From positions 4,742,001-4,806,000 of the forward strand of contig JBAIZL010000376.1 of NCBI GenBank assembly GCA_036971475.1: DNA of 64,000 nt, read 5' to 3'. This DNA is from Prosapia bicincta. Lineage: Eukaryota > Arthropoda > Insecta > Hemiptera > Cercopidae. The position numbers and the translations under genes were made by a program. Of this stretch, positions 50,603-62,405 are shown piece by piece; positions within the stretch are counted from its first letter, which is position 1, and each line of letters begins with the position of its first letter. Under the pieces are notes generated by a model that was given only the letters and a program-made list of their open reading frames with translations, had not been told where the DNA came from and did no database searches.

Positions 50603-50959
50603 ACCACTTCGGATTCGAGGAATAAGGATGAGGTGATATATTTGTATTATTCTGACCCCGGTATTCCCGGGGTTTATAATAACTACATCCCTGTACCAAA
50701 GTATACATTTAAACTTTTGCACACCCCAGCTGAGCGTGCTGGGGTAGTATTTATTACCATAAACAACCCTTTCCTAGACGAAGTTCCAAATGATATGATA
50801 TTTTGTAGAGATATATGTCACCAAATTAGGTGGTTGGGGAATTGGAATGACCAAAGTACGTCCGTTAACAAGGGATATACTTTCTGCTGTAATGTTCCGG
50901 ACTTTATCCGAGTTGTACAAACTCTTCCAAACCTTCAAATAACAAAACTTTTGTGGTAA
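50603..50959 (+). CDS. DNA/RNA non-specific endonuclease (Endonuclease_NS type), C-terminal exon or fragment
   Basis: Open from 50603 to the TAA at 50959. It reads EVIYLYYSDPGIPG, then NNYIPVPKYTFKLLHTPAER, AGVVFITINNPFLDEVPND, ICHQIRW and GYTFCCNVPDFIRVVQTLPN. The P-VPK-(Y/F)-K, AGV-F---NNP and (Y/F)-CC-V-DF------LP pattern is what I know from the C-terminal half of secreted Endonuclease_NS nucleases, including insect gut dsRNases. The catalytic DRGH-like region would be upstream and is not seen. An in-frame TAA lies at 50600, so this begins as an exon or is a fragment. The start is uncertain. Confidence 0.65.
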   Translation, partial: TTSDSRNKDEVIYLYYSDPGIPGVYNNYIPVPKYTFKLLHTPAERAGVVFITINNPFLDEVPNDMIFCRDICHQIRWLGNWNDQSTSVNKGYTFCCNVPDFIRVVQTLPNLQITKLLW

Positions 50960-51222
50960 AATTTAAAATTATCTATTTATACAAATAATCTATAATTATG
51001 ATGATGTTTTTATGCACACACCAAATATAACTCACACTTTTTACGTAAAAATATATTTTTTTTAATAATGAAATTGTTTACAAAAACTTTTTATTGCCTA
51101 TAATTATTAATTGTTTATAGATATCAATTGCCACTATAAGAACAGATCTACTGATGTACTGATGCTTATTGAAGTCAGTAACTCGTGGCTCCCCGACTCA
51201 ATACCAACAGTTTTCCACACGC
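50960..51222. other. Presumed 3' flank of the nuclease exon
   Basis: AT-rich, with no gene and no clear poly(A) signal that I can place with confidence. Confidence 0.35.
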
Positions 51223-51500
51223 CTTTCCTTAAAACTACCTCGAAGATCGTAACGTACATACAAATCGTTTAACTCATCACAATCAAGCAGGATATGCTTG
51301 ACTGTAATATTATTTCTACAAAACGGACATAGTGGTGGATCCTGATGTCGCATCAACCATCCATGCGTTAACAAAGAGTGGCCGATGCGAAGTCGAGTTA
51401 ACACCACTTCCTCCCTACGATTCGAACGAACAGATGTCTTCCATGGTCGGACGGTATTTTTGATGTCCCTGAGCTTGTTTCTATTTACATTTTGCCATTC
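51223..51500 (-). mobile_element. LINE-A ORF2 C-terminal fragment
   Basis: The minus strand encodes EEVVLTRLRIGHSLLTHGWL and CPFCRNNITVKHILLDC, matching the ORF2 C-terminus. It is cut at 51500 (tttgccattc) by the poly(T) of the next LINE-A copy. It lacks its own 3' UTR and hairpin. Confidence 0.8.
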
Positions 51501-53957
51501 TTTTTTTTTTTTTTTTTTTCCAGGCGAAAAACCTATTGAGGTTATCATCGCCTAACTAAAATTTTATTTTAAATAATTATTTCAAAATAGAACTAACCAA
51601 CTTAACAAAATAAAATAAATATTTAATACTAAATGTAACTAAAAAAAAGAAACTAAAATTATATATAATTTAAATATTATTAAATAGATTCAGGTGGCGC
51701 AAGAAAGCGATGACACGGTCGATAGCCGTGACATCGTCCCTTAAAACCACCTTTAAACTACCTCGAAGATCGTAACGTATATACAAATTTGTTAACTTAT
51801 CACAATCAAGCAGGATATGCTTGATTGTAATATTATTTCTACAAAACGGACATAGTGGTGGATCCTCATGTAGCACCAACCATCCATGCGTTAACAAAGA
51901 GTGGCCGATGCGAAGTCGAGTTACCACCACTTCCTACGATTCGAACGAACAGATGTACTCCATGGTCGGACGGTATTTTTGATGTCCCTCAGCTTGTTTC
52001 TATTTACATTTTGCCATTCTTCATTCCAAACAGAGAATAGTGTAGTTTTAACTTTGCATACAAAATCTGATGCCATCACACGTTGTGTCGATGGCAACAT
52101 ACCTGTAGCTAATTTTGCACCTTCATCTGCTTTAGTGTTTCCGAATATTCCACAGTGACCAGGCACCCAGATAAATGACACCTCGACACCTCGTAATTGG
52201 AGCCTGTGTATAGAGCACAAGATGTCTCCAACTAAAGAGTTCTTAGTGTACATTTTCTGAATAGCCTGGAGAGCACTTTTGGAATCAAAACACACAAGAT
52301 ATTTAGATTTTGCAGACGGAATTGATCTTAAAGCTTGGAAAATTGCATAAAGTTCTGCAGTAAAAACGCTACAGGCTGAGGGCAATCCGTAAGTGAAAGT
52401 TTGTCCTTCCATATAAAATGCACAACCTATCCCATTGTCCAGTTTTGAACCGTCTGTGAATATAGTCACAGTATGTTGGTGAGTTTGTTGAATCTGCAAA
52501 AACTCCTGACGATTAATAACGTCAGGAGTATTGTGTTTTAGGTACATGGACAATGAGAAGTCACATTTTGGCTTTTGAATTGTCCATGGAGGGATGTAGC
52601 ATGATGTTCGTTCGAATATAGGTGGATGTTCTAAATTTAGATTGCTAAAAATGCGCAACGTTCTTATTCCGAAAGGAGCAGTTGAACGTTGACGCACATT
52701 GTAACGATCCTCGAGATAGTTATCAAAAACTGTTTTGAATGCCGGATGTTTAGGTTTACTTCGAAGACCAGTGTAACATGATATTTGTAGCATTTGACGT
52801 CGCATTGAGAGAGATGGTTCTCCAGCTTCAACTAGAAGGCTGGAGATTGGGCTTGATCTAAAAGCACCAGTACAAAGTCTAAGGCCAGCGTTTCAGAACC
52901 GTAGGACGAGCAAATGAATAGGCTATACAGCCGTAATCTATGCACGATCTTACAACTGCGCGATAGAAACGGAGCATACAGGTTCTGTCTGCTCCCCAAT
53001 TTGTACCACTTAGAACTCTCAACATATCCAATATCTTGCTGCACCGGGTCCTCAAATCACGCACATGCGGATTCCATGAAAGTCTTTTATCCAATAAAAG
53101 ACCCAAAAATCTCACATTATCCGCGGTTTGAAGCCGCGTACCATCAAGATAAAGAATAGGTTCCTGATGTTGCCTGCGACGACTAAATGCTATACACTGG
53201 GTCTTCGAAGCCGAAAACTTGAAGCCCGTAGATTTGGTCCAGTCTTCCAATTTATTAATTACTAATTGTAAGGATCTTTCCGCTGTTGCCATACTTCTAG
53301 CAGCCATATATATACAAAAATCGTCTACAAACAGGGAACAGTGGACCGGTGGCTGTACGTTTGAAGTGACGCTGTTAATGGCAACAGCAAACAGCGTCAC
53401 ACTCAAAACGCCACCCTGTGGTACACCATTCTCTAGTTCGCAACGATTAGAATATATGCCTCCTAGACGTACACGGAAAGTCCTATTATTCAAATAATTT
53501 TTTATAAAAGCAATAATGTTATCTTGTATACCCCATGATTTCAATACGTGAAAAATTCCTCTTCTCCATGCCATGTCATATGCCTTCTCAAGGTCAAAGA
53601 AAACAGCTACCAGTGTTTGTCGTAAGATGAAGGCATTCTGTATAGCTGACTCCAACAAAACCAATTGGTCAACTGATGAACGTCCTTGTCTGGAACCACA
53701 CTGAACGTTAGAAAGAAGATTGTTTCTAGATTCCAGACAAGACGACGGTTGACCATCTTCTTAGGTAGTTTGCATAAGGAGCTGGTCAGAGAGATGGGTC
53801 TGTAACTACTGGGATTAGTTTTGTCCTTTCCTTGTTTTAGAAGAGGAATTATTGTCGCTTCTAACCATGCATCGGGAAAACCGTGCTCTTCGAATATACG
53901 GTTGTATATCCGAAGGAGAACTAGTTTTGCCGACGGTGGTAGATTTTTAATCATGGA
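51501..53957 (-). mobile_element. LINE-A, 5'-truncated in RT, with broken ORF2
   Basis: Poly(T), the A-type hairpin, the 3' UTR and ORF2 back to the RT N-terminus (MIKNLPPSAKLVLL at about 53950). The pieces are frames at 51670-51930, 51921-52805, 52879-53664 and 53607-53949. Damage includes a small deletion at about 51935 (within SNRREEVVV), a deletion of ~35 nt near 52890 that removes the SIHHAGL codons, and a small deletion near 53728. RNase H (FTDGSKLDN, FDSKSALQA with Phe before the Asp, KADEGA) is otherwise readable. The 5' junction abuts the 784-bp satellite; no TSD. Confidence 0.88.
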
Positions 53958-55311
53958 AGTAGATTGTTCGGCACTTGGGGACAACTGCCCCTAACTCGGC
54001 CTGTACGTAAACTAGGACTATAGGGGTAGTTTTGGATGACGCAGGGGGTTGATACGGCCTTGATCCTAGCCTTGGGGGTGAGTTCGACCACGTTTAGAGG
54101 GGTAGGGGGTAGTTTTTCGAAAAAAATAAATTCCAACCCACTGACCTAAGCTAGCCAAAATGGATCCAACATAACCTAACCTACGTGTGGGGGGTGACCT
54201 CAGCTACGTTCAGGACCATCTCCGGGGGTAGCCCCGGGGGTGGGGGGTAGTTTTCGAAAAAATTTTGGAAAAGTGTGTCTTGACCGATAGGGTGAGTTTA
54301 GAGTGTATTAGTGCGTCGGTAGGGGTGGTTTCACCTAGGGATAGTTTTTAAATAAAATATGAAATTGCCAAAAATCGATAGGCTGGATCAACAGACAGTA
54401 CGGGATACGTGTACAGTCCAGTACGGACCGATGCGGGGGTGGTTTCACCTAGGGGTAGTTATTAAATAAAATATGAAATTGCCGAAAATTGTTCGTTTGG
54501 ATCAAATGACCGTACGGGATATGTGTAGAGTCCATTATGGCAGGCTGTGTGGGTGGGATCACCTGATTTCAGATTGTCAAAAATAATCGGGGTCCTAGGT
54601 AAAATCCACCCGGGAACCAGGCATTAGTTAAACCCGCCAAGGTAGAGCCAATATGGAGCACGGTCTCGGTTAAAGTCAATCCAAGCCTAGCCACCCAGCA
54701 GCTAGGCCTTAGGTAAAGCTAACACGGAGCAAGGCCTCAGGAGTAGATCCGCGGGCAGTTGGGGACAACTACCCCTAACTCGGCCTGTACGTAACCTAGG
54801 ACTATAGGGGTAGTTTTGGATGACGCAGGAGGTCGTCGCGACCTTGATCCTAGCCTAGGGGGTGGTTTCGACCACGTTTAGAGGGGTTGGGGGTAGTTTT
54901 TCGAAAAAAATAAATTCCAACCCACTGACCTAAGCTAGCCAAAATGGATCCAACCTAACCTAACATACGTGTGGGGGTGACCTCAGCTACGTTCAGGACC
55001 ATCTCCGGGGGTAGCTCCGGGGGTGGATTGGGGGTGGGGGTAGTTTTCGAAAAATTTTTGGAAAAACGTGCCTTGACTGATAGGGTGAGTCTAGAGTGTA
55101 TTATCGCTACGGTTGGGGGTAGTTTCACCTAGGGGTAGTTTTTAAATAAAATATGAAATTGCCAAAAATCGATCGGTTGGATCAACAGACAGTACGGGAT
55201 ATGTCTAGAGTCCATTATGGACCGTTGCGGGGGCGGGCTCACCTAGGGGTAGTTTTTAAATAAAATATGAAATTGCCGAAAATCGATCGGTTGGATCAAA
55301 TGACCGTACGG
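53958..55311 (-). repeat. 784-bp complex satellite, about 1.7 tandem units
   Basis: Landmark ggggacaact recurs at 53977 and 54761 (period 784). Within each unit: a cccctaactcggcctgtacg block, tcgaaaaaaataaattccaa, ggtgacctcagctacgttca, two ~118-bp subunits around taaaatatgaaattgcc, and in the first unit a stretch of ~30-bp ggtaaagcc-type repeats (54590-54750). It is the inverted counterpart of 20290-21063. The right end is cut by LINE-B poly(T). Confidence 0.88.
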
Positions 55312-55676
55312 TTTTTTTTTCTTTTTTTTTCCTGGCGAAAAACCATTTGTGGTTATCATCGCCAAACTAAATCTAACACGGACAACGAATATTTTAAATA
55401 AAACAAAATAAATTTAAATACAACAAAAATTCCAAAACAAAAAACAACAACAATAAATAACAAACAATAAATCTATAACAATATTAAATAACAAAATTAC
55501 AACAAAAAACAATATAACAGTAAATAAATAATAACAATATGTAAAACAATAATAGGTAACAATTTATCAATAAATAAATCTCAATAACAATAACAAGAAC
55601 ACAAAATAAATTAAAGTAAAATAAATAAAAGAAACAGAGAATTATATGTATAAATAAATATATATATATTTATGTA

Positions 55677-58658
55677 TTAAATTTTAAAAAATATTTTTAA
55701 GTGGTGCAAGAAAGCGATGACTCGGTCAATGGCCGAGGCATCGTCCCTTAGCACCACCTTCAAACTCCCTTTTAAATTAAAAAGGTCACGAATATTGCTT
55801 ACATTAACACAGTTTACTAAAATATGTTTTATTGTGAAGATATCACCGCAATATTGGCATATTGGTGGATCTTCACGCCTCATCAAATATCCATGAGTTG
55901 CAAACGAGTGGCCAACGCGAAGGCGTGTAACCACCACTTCCTCCCTACGTTTTGAACGAATTGAAGACCTCCATGGACGGACGGTATCTTTAATTTCTCT
56001 CAGCTTATTCTCAATCACGGTATGCCACTCGTCATTCCAAGCAGCGAGCAATAAATGTTTCGCGAAACACACATAATCGGATGCCATAACTAGTTGAGTA
56101 ATAGGCACCAAACTTGTAGCTTTCTTCGCCGCTTCATCCGCTTTTGTGTTTCCAAGTATTCCGCAATGTCCAGGAACCCAACAGAAAGTTACCCCCACAC
56201 CCCTCAATTGAAGCCTGTGTACAGCACACAAAATGTCCCCAACTAAAGGGTTGTTAGAGAAAACATCCTGAAGAGCCTGAAGAGCGCTTTTGGAATCCGA
56301 ACACAAAAGATAATGCGAAGATCGAGATGGAATGACGGTCAAAGCTTTAAAAATAGCAAATAGTTCTGCCGTGAAAACACTGCAAGCTGAGGGCAATCCG
56401 TACGTGTAGGTACAACCAGATGCATAAAACGCACACCCAACGCCATTGTCCAGTTTAGATCCATCAGTGAAAATAATTTCACTGTGTTGGTGAGATTTAT
56501 AAATGGATGAAAATTCCTGGTGGTAGACCACAACAGGAGTATCGTGTTTTATATAACTGGACAATGAGAAATCGAAGTGCGGCGTTTTTATTATCCATGG
56601 AGGTAGATAGCACATTTGTCGTTCAAACATAGTTGGAAGTTGCAACTCAAGGTCATCCAATATTCTTATCGTTCGTATGCCAAATGGAGCGGTCGAACGT
56701 TGACGTGTATTGTACACTTGATTTAACGTATTATTATAGACTATATCAAATGCCGGGTGGTTGGGTTTGCTTCGAAGAACAGAAACGTAAGATATTTGTA
56801 GCATCTGACGTCGTCTAGAAAGTGTAGGTTCCCCAGCTTCGACAAGAAGACTAGGGATTGGGCTAGTTCTAAATGCACCAGTAGCCAGTCTAAGTCCAGA
56901 GTGGTGGATGGTATCAAGAGTTTTCAGAACTGTAGGTCGTGCGGATGAATAGGCTTGACAGCCATAATCAATGCGCGATCTAACGACCGCGCGATAAAAT
57001 CGAAGCATACTAGTTCTGTCTGCTCCCCAATTCGTACCACTAAGGACTCTTAACATATCCAATTTCTTATTGCATCTCACCTTCAAATCACGAACATGTG
57101 GGATCCATGAGAGTCTTTTATCAAATAAAAGACCTAGAAATCGAACACTATCCGTGGTTTGAAGCTGAACCCCGTCAAGAAAAAGGATCGGCTCCTGGTG
57201 TTGCCTACGACGACTAAATGCTACACATTGGGTCTTCGAAGCAGAGAATTTGAAACCTGTAGATTTTGACCATTCCTCCAATCTGTATATTGCTAACTGC
57301 AAAGATCTTTCCGCAGTTGCCATACTACGAGCAGGCACATATATACAAAAGTCATCCACAAAAAGGGAACAGTGTACCGGAAATCGTATATTACTGGTGA
57401 TACTATTTATTGCAACGGCAAACAGCGTGACGCTCAGCACGCTGCCCTGCGGTACACCATTCTCTTGTGTATAGCTGTTTGAATACGTGCCTCCAAGTCG
57501 AACGCGGAAAGATCTGTTTGAAAGAAAGTTAGCGATGAATGCTAGGATATTCCCTTGTATACTCCATGATTTCAGAGTGTTCAGAATTCCTCTTTTCCAT
57601 GCCATATCATATGCCTTTTCAAGGTCAAAGAAAACCGCAACGAGCGTTTGACGCAAGAGAAAGGCATCTTGAATAGCGGATTCTAACAAAACCAATTGGT
57701 CAACTGATGAGCGTCCTAGACTGAAACCACATTGTTCGTTGCTAAGAAGGTTGTTGGTTTCTAGGTACCAGACAAGACGGCGGTTGACCATCTTCTCCAG
57801 TAGTTTGCACAAGACGCTTGTAAGTTTAATAGGCCTGTAACTACTGGGGTTGGTTTTGTCCTTACCTGGCTTCAAAAGAGGAATTACAGTAGATTCTAAC
57901 CATGAATCGGGGAAAGAGCGCTCCTCGAATAAACGATTGTATACTCGAAGGAGGACAAGTTTCGCCGATGATGGTAGATGTTTTAGCATGGTGTACACAA
58001 TGGAATCAGGACCTGGTGCAGAATCCTTCGTTGACGCAAGAGCTGACTCCAATTCCCCTATAGAGAAAGGAGTGTTTAAATGAGAGTCCTCAGACGACCC
58101 AACAGTAAACGGTATCGCTTCTTCCTTCAGTTTATACATCTGGAATAATCTATTATAGGCTGTAGTAGCAGAAAAGTTAGAAAAAGATGTTCCAAGTACA
58201 TTAGCAATGTCATCACTGTTTGTGATTAATCTCCCATCTGGTTGCTTCAGCGCAATGGCTGGCAACGGAATGGAAGTACCACAAACTGATCTTAGTTTCC
58301 TCCACACTGTGGAGGACGGAGTTGTTCGTCTAATTGTGCTAATGTACTGTTCCCAAGAGTTCTTTCTACTCAGCCTAAATATCCTCCGTGCTTTCGCACG
58401 GAGTATTTTATATTCCTGAAGGTTTCCATTCGTTGGGTGTCGTTTAAATCTCCTAAGAGCTCTTCGTCGTAAACGGAGGATTTCTGTGCATTCATCGTTC
58501 CACCACGGCACAGGCGGTCGGCGTGGATGCGCAGAGGTTTTCGGAATGGTCTTTTCAGCGGCATTTAAAATTGCTTTTGTAAAATTTTCTATATTTTCAT
58601 CAATGGGTGTCAGATAATCCATGTCAAGTGATACAAGTTGGCTTTTCGCAAAATCCAA
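55677..58658 (-). pseudogene. LINE-B ORF2 lacking the endonuclease (RT + RNase H frame still open)
   Basis: The frame is open for 993 codons, covering linker, RT (SSYRPIKLTS with K for S, FFDLEKAYDMAW, NGVPQGSVLS, FVDDF), RNase H (FTDGSKLDN, AELFAIF, SDSKSALQA, KADEAAK) and the C-terminal motif (CQYCGDIFTIKHILVNC, last Cys kept). Upstream, a ~25-nt deletion near 58637 and the large deletion at 58729 remove the natural start and endonuclease. The long open frame suggests the deletion is recent. Confidence 0.88.
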
Positions 58659-58729
58659 CTGGAATTTCGAACATAACAGGTTTGGGAGTCACATAAACTG
58701 ATCTTAATAGGCACATGGTCGCTTCCATA

Positions 58730-60024
58730 GGGATGGAATCTGAGGAAGTTTTGGGTTTAGGAGGTTTAGTTTTTACATTCCCTCCTTTGTTAGCATTTTG
58801 TTTAATACCCGGTAACGACGGTGGCGATGTGGTCAGACGTAACACTGGTTTACGTGGTTTCGATTTTTCCAACGTCTTCTGCACAGAAGGTTTATTACCC
58901 GTTGATAATATCTTCTGCACAGAAACACAAGGCTCACTTAGTGATTTATTTCGTGCTCCAATCCCCCCAGTGGAAGGGATAGGTACACGAGGCAAAACAC
59001 TATCCGTTGCTGCAGGTTGTGCCAAATTTAGAGACGATCCATTTGTGACTAAGCACAAAAGGCGAGACACTTGTTCAGTTAGAGCTTCAATCTTCTTGGA
59101 CAGCTCAGCACAGTTGGTACAAGACGATTTCGAAGCGGTCAGGGTAGCGGCATAAGTCTTACTGTCTGTCTTTGGCTGAGTGGATCTATAGAGTTTTTTG
59201 GCCTCTGGAAACGACAGCTTGTCTTTCGCCATGATGCCTAAGATAGCTTTCTCTTCCTTGAAAGTAGGACAGTTGTAGGATCGCGCTGGGTGGTCACCAC
59301 CACAGTTGGCGCATTTCGGAGAATTAACACATTCCTTGTCATCATGGCCTTCAACGCTACATATGCCGCATACGTTCTGCTTCGAACACGTAGAGCTGAT
59401 ATGCCCAAATCGCTGGCACTTGAAGCAGCGCCTAGGGTTAGCCACGTATGGTCTCACTGAGAGCCTTTGGTAACCTGCATGCAAGTATTCGGGTATTTCT
59501 GGTTTTCCAAATGTGACTATAAAAGAAGCTGTTGCTACTTTTTCTCATTTGTCCATTTTCATTATGGGGATAACCTCCGTAACTAACTGAGAAGACAGTT
59601 CGGACTTAATTTCTTCGATTGGAAGGTGTATTAAATCCCTACATGTGATGACCTCCTTTGAGTAATTCAAGGATCTGTGGGGAGCCACAGATACCATGAC
59701 CTGGTCAAAGAAGGAGGTCATTTTTGATAGAGAACGGGTTTGTCTATCGGTGGAAGTCGCAACTAACAATGTTCCGTTTCTAAGTTTCTTAATAGAGGCT
59801 ACTGGGCCTCCAGCACAAGCAGTAATGGCCTTGTTAATCAGGAAAGGAGAAACTTTGGAAAGATCTTTCCCTTCTTCGGCACTAGAAAAAACTAAATACT
59901 TTGCTGATGGCAATGTCTGCGACGTTGCCACCATCAACTTTTTGCTCAAATCTTGACTATCGTCAGGAGAATCCTGGCGTGTCCTCTTCAGACTAGTCAT
60001 ATTTGACGTGGTTTTGGATCCCAT
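58730..60024 (-). pseudogene. LINE-B ORF1 with a nonsense mutation and truncated tail
   Basis: Starts MGSKTTSNMTSLKRTRQDSP at 60024. At 59545 a TGA replaces the Gly codon that follows KMDK in the intact copy. The frame then continues through VTFGKPEIPEYLHAGY and three knuckles (CFKCQRFGHISSTC, CGICSVEGHDDKEC, CANCGGDHPARSYNC) to the deletion at about 58729. Otherwise it is very close to 48016-49428. Confidence 0.9.
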
Positions 60025-60529
60025 AAATATTTTTTGCCAGCCATCGTGTCAAGCGTTACGGGCGAGACTATAGGAACGGGTACACCCTTGGATCACATTA
60101 AGATCATTTCCAACCCTCAGAACTCTGAGGCCTATAGCTTTTCTCCTTAGCTCGACTGGATGGGCATCAGTCGAGGACTCGTAATACTGTGCACAGGCTC
60201 CGACACCCGTGCACCGCGGACACTCCCTGACCAAGGACCGAAGCGGCTGGTAGACCAGAAACCGCGCTTACGTCTTCGGCAGAGCAAGCTCACATCAGCG
60301 TCCCAGACCAGAGTTTGTCACGCTCTGGCCTTTTCAGCACTCCCAACGTGCAACGGTTCTGACCAGTCAAAAAATCCCTAAAAGAAGATGTAAGTGTTGA
60401 AATGTCTATAGATTGTGTTGGTGTGTGTATGTGTGTGTATATGTTTTGTGAGTGGTGTAGTGTTAGGCTAGGGTACCGCGAGGGACTCCAAATCCCTCGT
60501 AGGTGCAGCTAGTCCGCACCCCCCTGCGG

Positions 60530-61057
60530 GCCAAATCTAATAAGCTGCTCTTACACTGAACTGTTGGCAATACCGTCTTAACCTCGGAGGAACAATCCAC
60601 ATTGTTCACCCGGATAGAGGCAATCCTTAACACTCGCCCTATCTTTGAAATTTCACCGGATCGCAGCGAAGGATCGTCTTTCCTCACTCCTGGACATTTC
60701 CTGATCGGACGCCCGCTTCTGTCACTTCCTGAGGGATGTTACTCCGAACCTCCACTTAAATCTCGTTGGTCCATGCTCCAGCAAATGACCAACCGTTTCT
60801 GGAAGACTTGGTCCACTCAGTATCTACACTCGCAGATTCAGCGCCGCAAGTGGAACAAGAATTCTTCGCCACTCCAGGCAAATCAACTCGTCTTCATAAC
60901 TGGGGAGCATCCGAGCCCCCTTCATTGGCCTATGAGTCGGATCATCTGTCTACATCCTGGATCTGGCCACGTATCCAGGGTAGCTACTGTTAAAACCTCG
61001 CACGGCCAGCTGAAGCGACCAGTTCATAAACTCGTCGGCTTTCCACTGCATCATTAA
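60530..61057 (+). pseudogene. Bel/Pao LTR retrotransposon pol, C-terminal end (integrase tail/DUF5641-like)
   Basis: A frame from about 60605 reads IEAILNTRPIFEISPD, LTPGHFLIGRPLLSLPE, LQQMTNRFWKTWSTQYL, HWPMSRIICLHPGSGHVSRV, ATVKTSHGQLKRPVHKLVGF and stops at 61057. This is the end of the integrase core plus the DUF5641-type domain characteristic of Bel/Pao pol. The rest of pol is absent: the left edge is the 5' end of LINE-B at 60529. Non-functional as a fragment, though this part has no internal stop. Confidence 0.85.
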
Positions 61058-61172
61058 GTTCCGTCGTCTCCTTACCGTTTGTTTTCTTTGGCACCCTTGC
61101 CTTCCGGTTCTTCATGCTTCTTCGCCCACTACCCACCTGGCGGATTAAAAACATTCGTTTTGGTGGGCGGTA

Positions 61173-61945
61173 TGTTCAAGTCAGCACTTGAATATTTACG
61201 TGTTTGCCTTCAACCTCGCTCAGCTGTGCGGTGGCGTCTTGATCGCATGACAGTTGACCTCTGGTCCATCTTCGTGGCCAGCTTTTATTCGTTCTTATTT
61301 AGCGATTGGAAATTTAGGGTGGCACCATTGATTTCTTTTCTACTTTACTACGACTCATGAGATAGTCAGTTGTTCAGATTTCCTGCTCGAGAAAACAACT
61401 CCTTGGAACTTGTTACCGCGAAGTTACCTCGATACAGCCTAACCCCGTCAATTAACGCTTTGCCGCGCCGTAAATGTCTCATTAAACCTTGACAAGTGAC
61501 TTTATCCGTTGTGCGAAGTATTATTTTAACCACAGTGACTTATTTTATATGTTGTGTGTTTTAAACTCGCTAGCGATTATTAGTAAGCCGCCTCGTGGCG
61601 AACTTTAAAGTGTTGACTAGCCTTAAATTATGTACGTTATTCATTTCTCCCCTTTGTGTAGCGCAATTCTACGCCGGGACCAGCATCGCTGCCTGGGTAC
61701 CCAGAGGCCGTAATTACTACAACTTCGAGACCTTCTCTTCACTATTGCGCCAGCCCTCCCTTTGTGTAACATGGGTAAGTCATGAACAGAGGATTCATTA
61801 TAAATTTATTGTTTTAAGTGTTAAATTCAGTGTTTTTAATTCAAATGTTTATTTGCTGTGTTTCGTTATAAGTTAATTTATTTCTCATGTTAGCATTCGT
61901 TAAAATAATTATTACGTCATCTTGGCCGCGCTACCCAGTGTAACA
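61173..61945 (+). repeat. Candidate Bel/Pao LTR
   Basis: After the pol stop comes a purine-rich ttttggtgggcgg (polypurine-tract-like), then tgttcaagtcagcactt at 61173. A plausible end is cagtgtaaca at 61945 (TG...CA borders). Only one copy exists in the window, so the borders cannot be verified. The short ORFs at 61079-61360 and 61595-61876 lie in and beside it and are not called. Confidence 0.4.
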
Positions 61946-62405
61946 AAGCTTACTCTTTCCTTTGTTATAAACCACGCATCTACCGTTTACATGAGCGCCC
62001 TGCGCCCTACAGAGCCCTTTTGAATACACCGAGAAATTCGTTAAAAAACATTTTAGCAATATTATTTCCGGCTGATTTGGTTGCAGCTTATATTTCACCT
62101 ACCTGGAGATTTATAATTCTCGTTTTAAAAACGTCATCAACAAATATTTACATATAAAATAATCATAGGAAGAGAAATTTTTAAAATAATATGATGTAAC
62201 AGTCGAATGATATATGTTAATGAAAATATTAAACACAGATTAAGGGAATATTTAAATTACGATCAAGTAGGTTGCCATCATTGAAGAATTAAAATCGTCC
62301 TCCTCACTCATAAAAGTGTATGATGGATAATTTTTACGAAGATTTAGTGAAGTAAGTCAATTATTTATAGTGATTTGAGCTTTAGAGTGTTTGTAAAACT
62401 GAGTA
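61946..62405. other. Unassigned AT-rich segment between candidate LTR and LINE-A
   Basis: Could be the leader (primer-binding site region) of a Bel/Pao element, but I cannot identify a primer-binding site. No gene seen. Confidence 0.35.

Larger units (their letters stand above)
55312..60529 (-). mobile_element. LINE-B with both termini and a large internal deletion
   Basis: On the minus strand: the complete 5' terminus (60529, with one substitution in hairpin 1), 5' UTR, ORF1, a deletion junction at about 58729, the ORF2 remainder, 3' UTR, hairpin and a short interrupted A-tail. The deletion joins the ORF1 tail (MESE-like codons) to the last part of the endonuclease domain, removing most of the endonuclease. 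The left flank is the 784-bp satellite and the right flank Bel/Pao pol; no TSD is apparent. Confidence 0.9.

Noticed and set aside
61079..61876. Two 93-codon plus-strand ORFs
   Set aside because: They lie around the candidate LTR, with no domain or conserved motif recognised.
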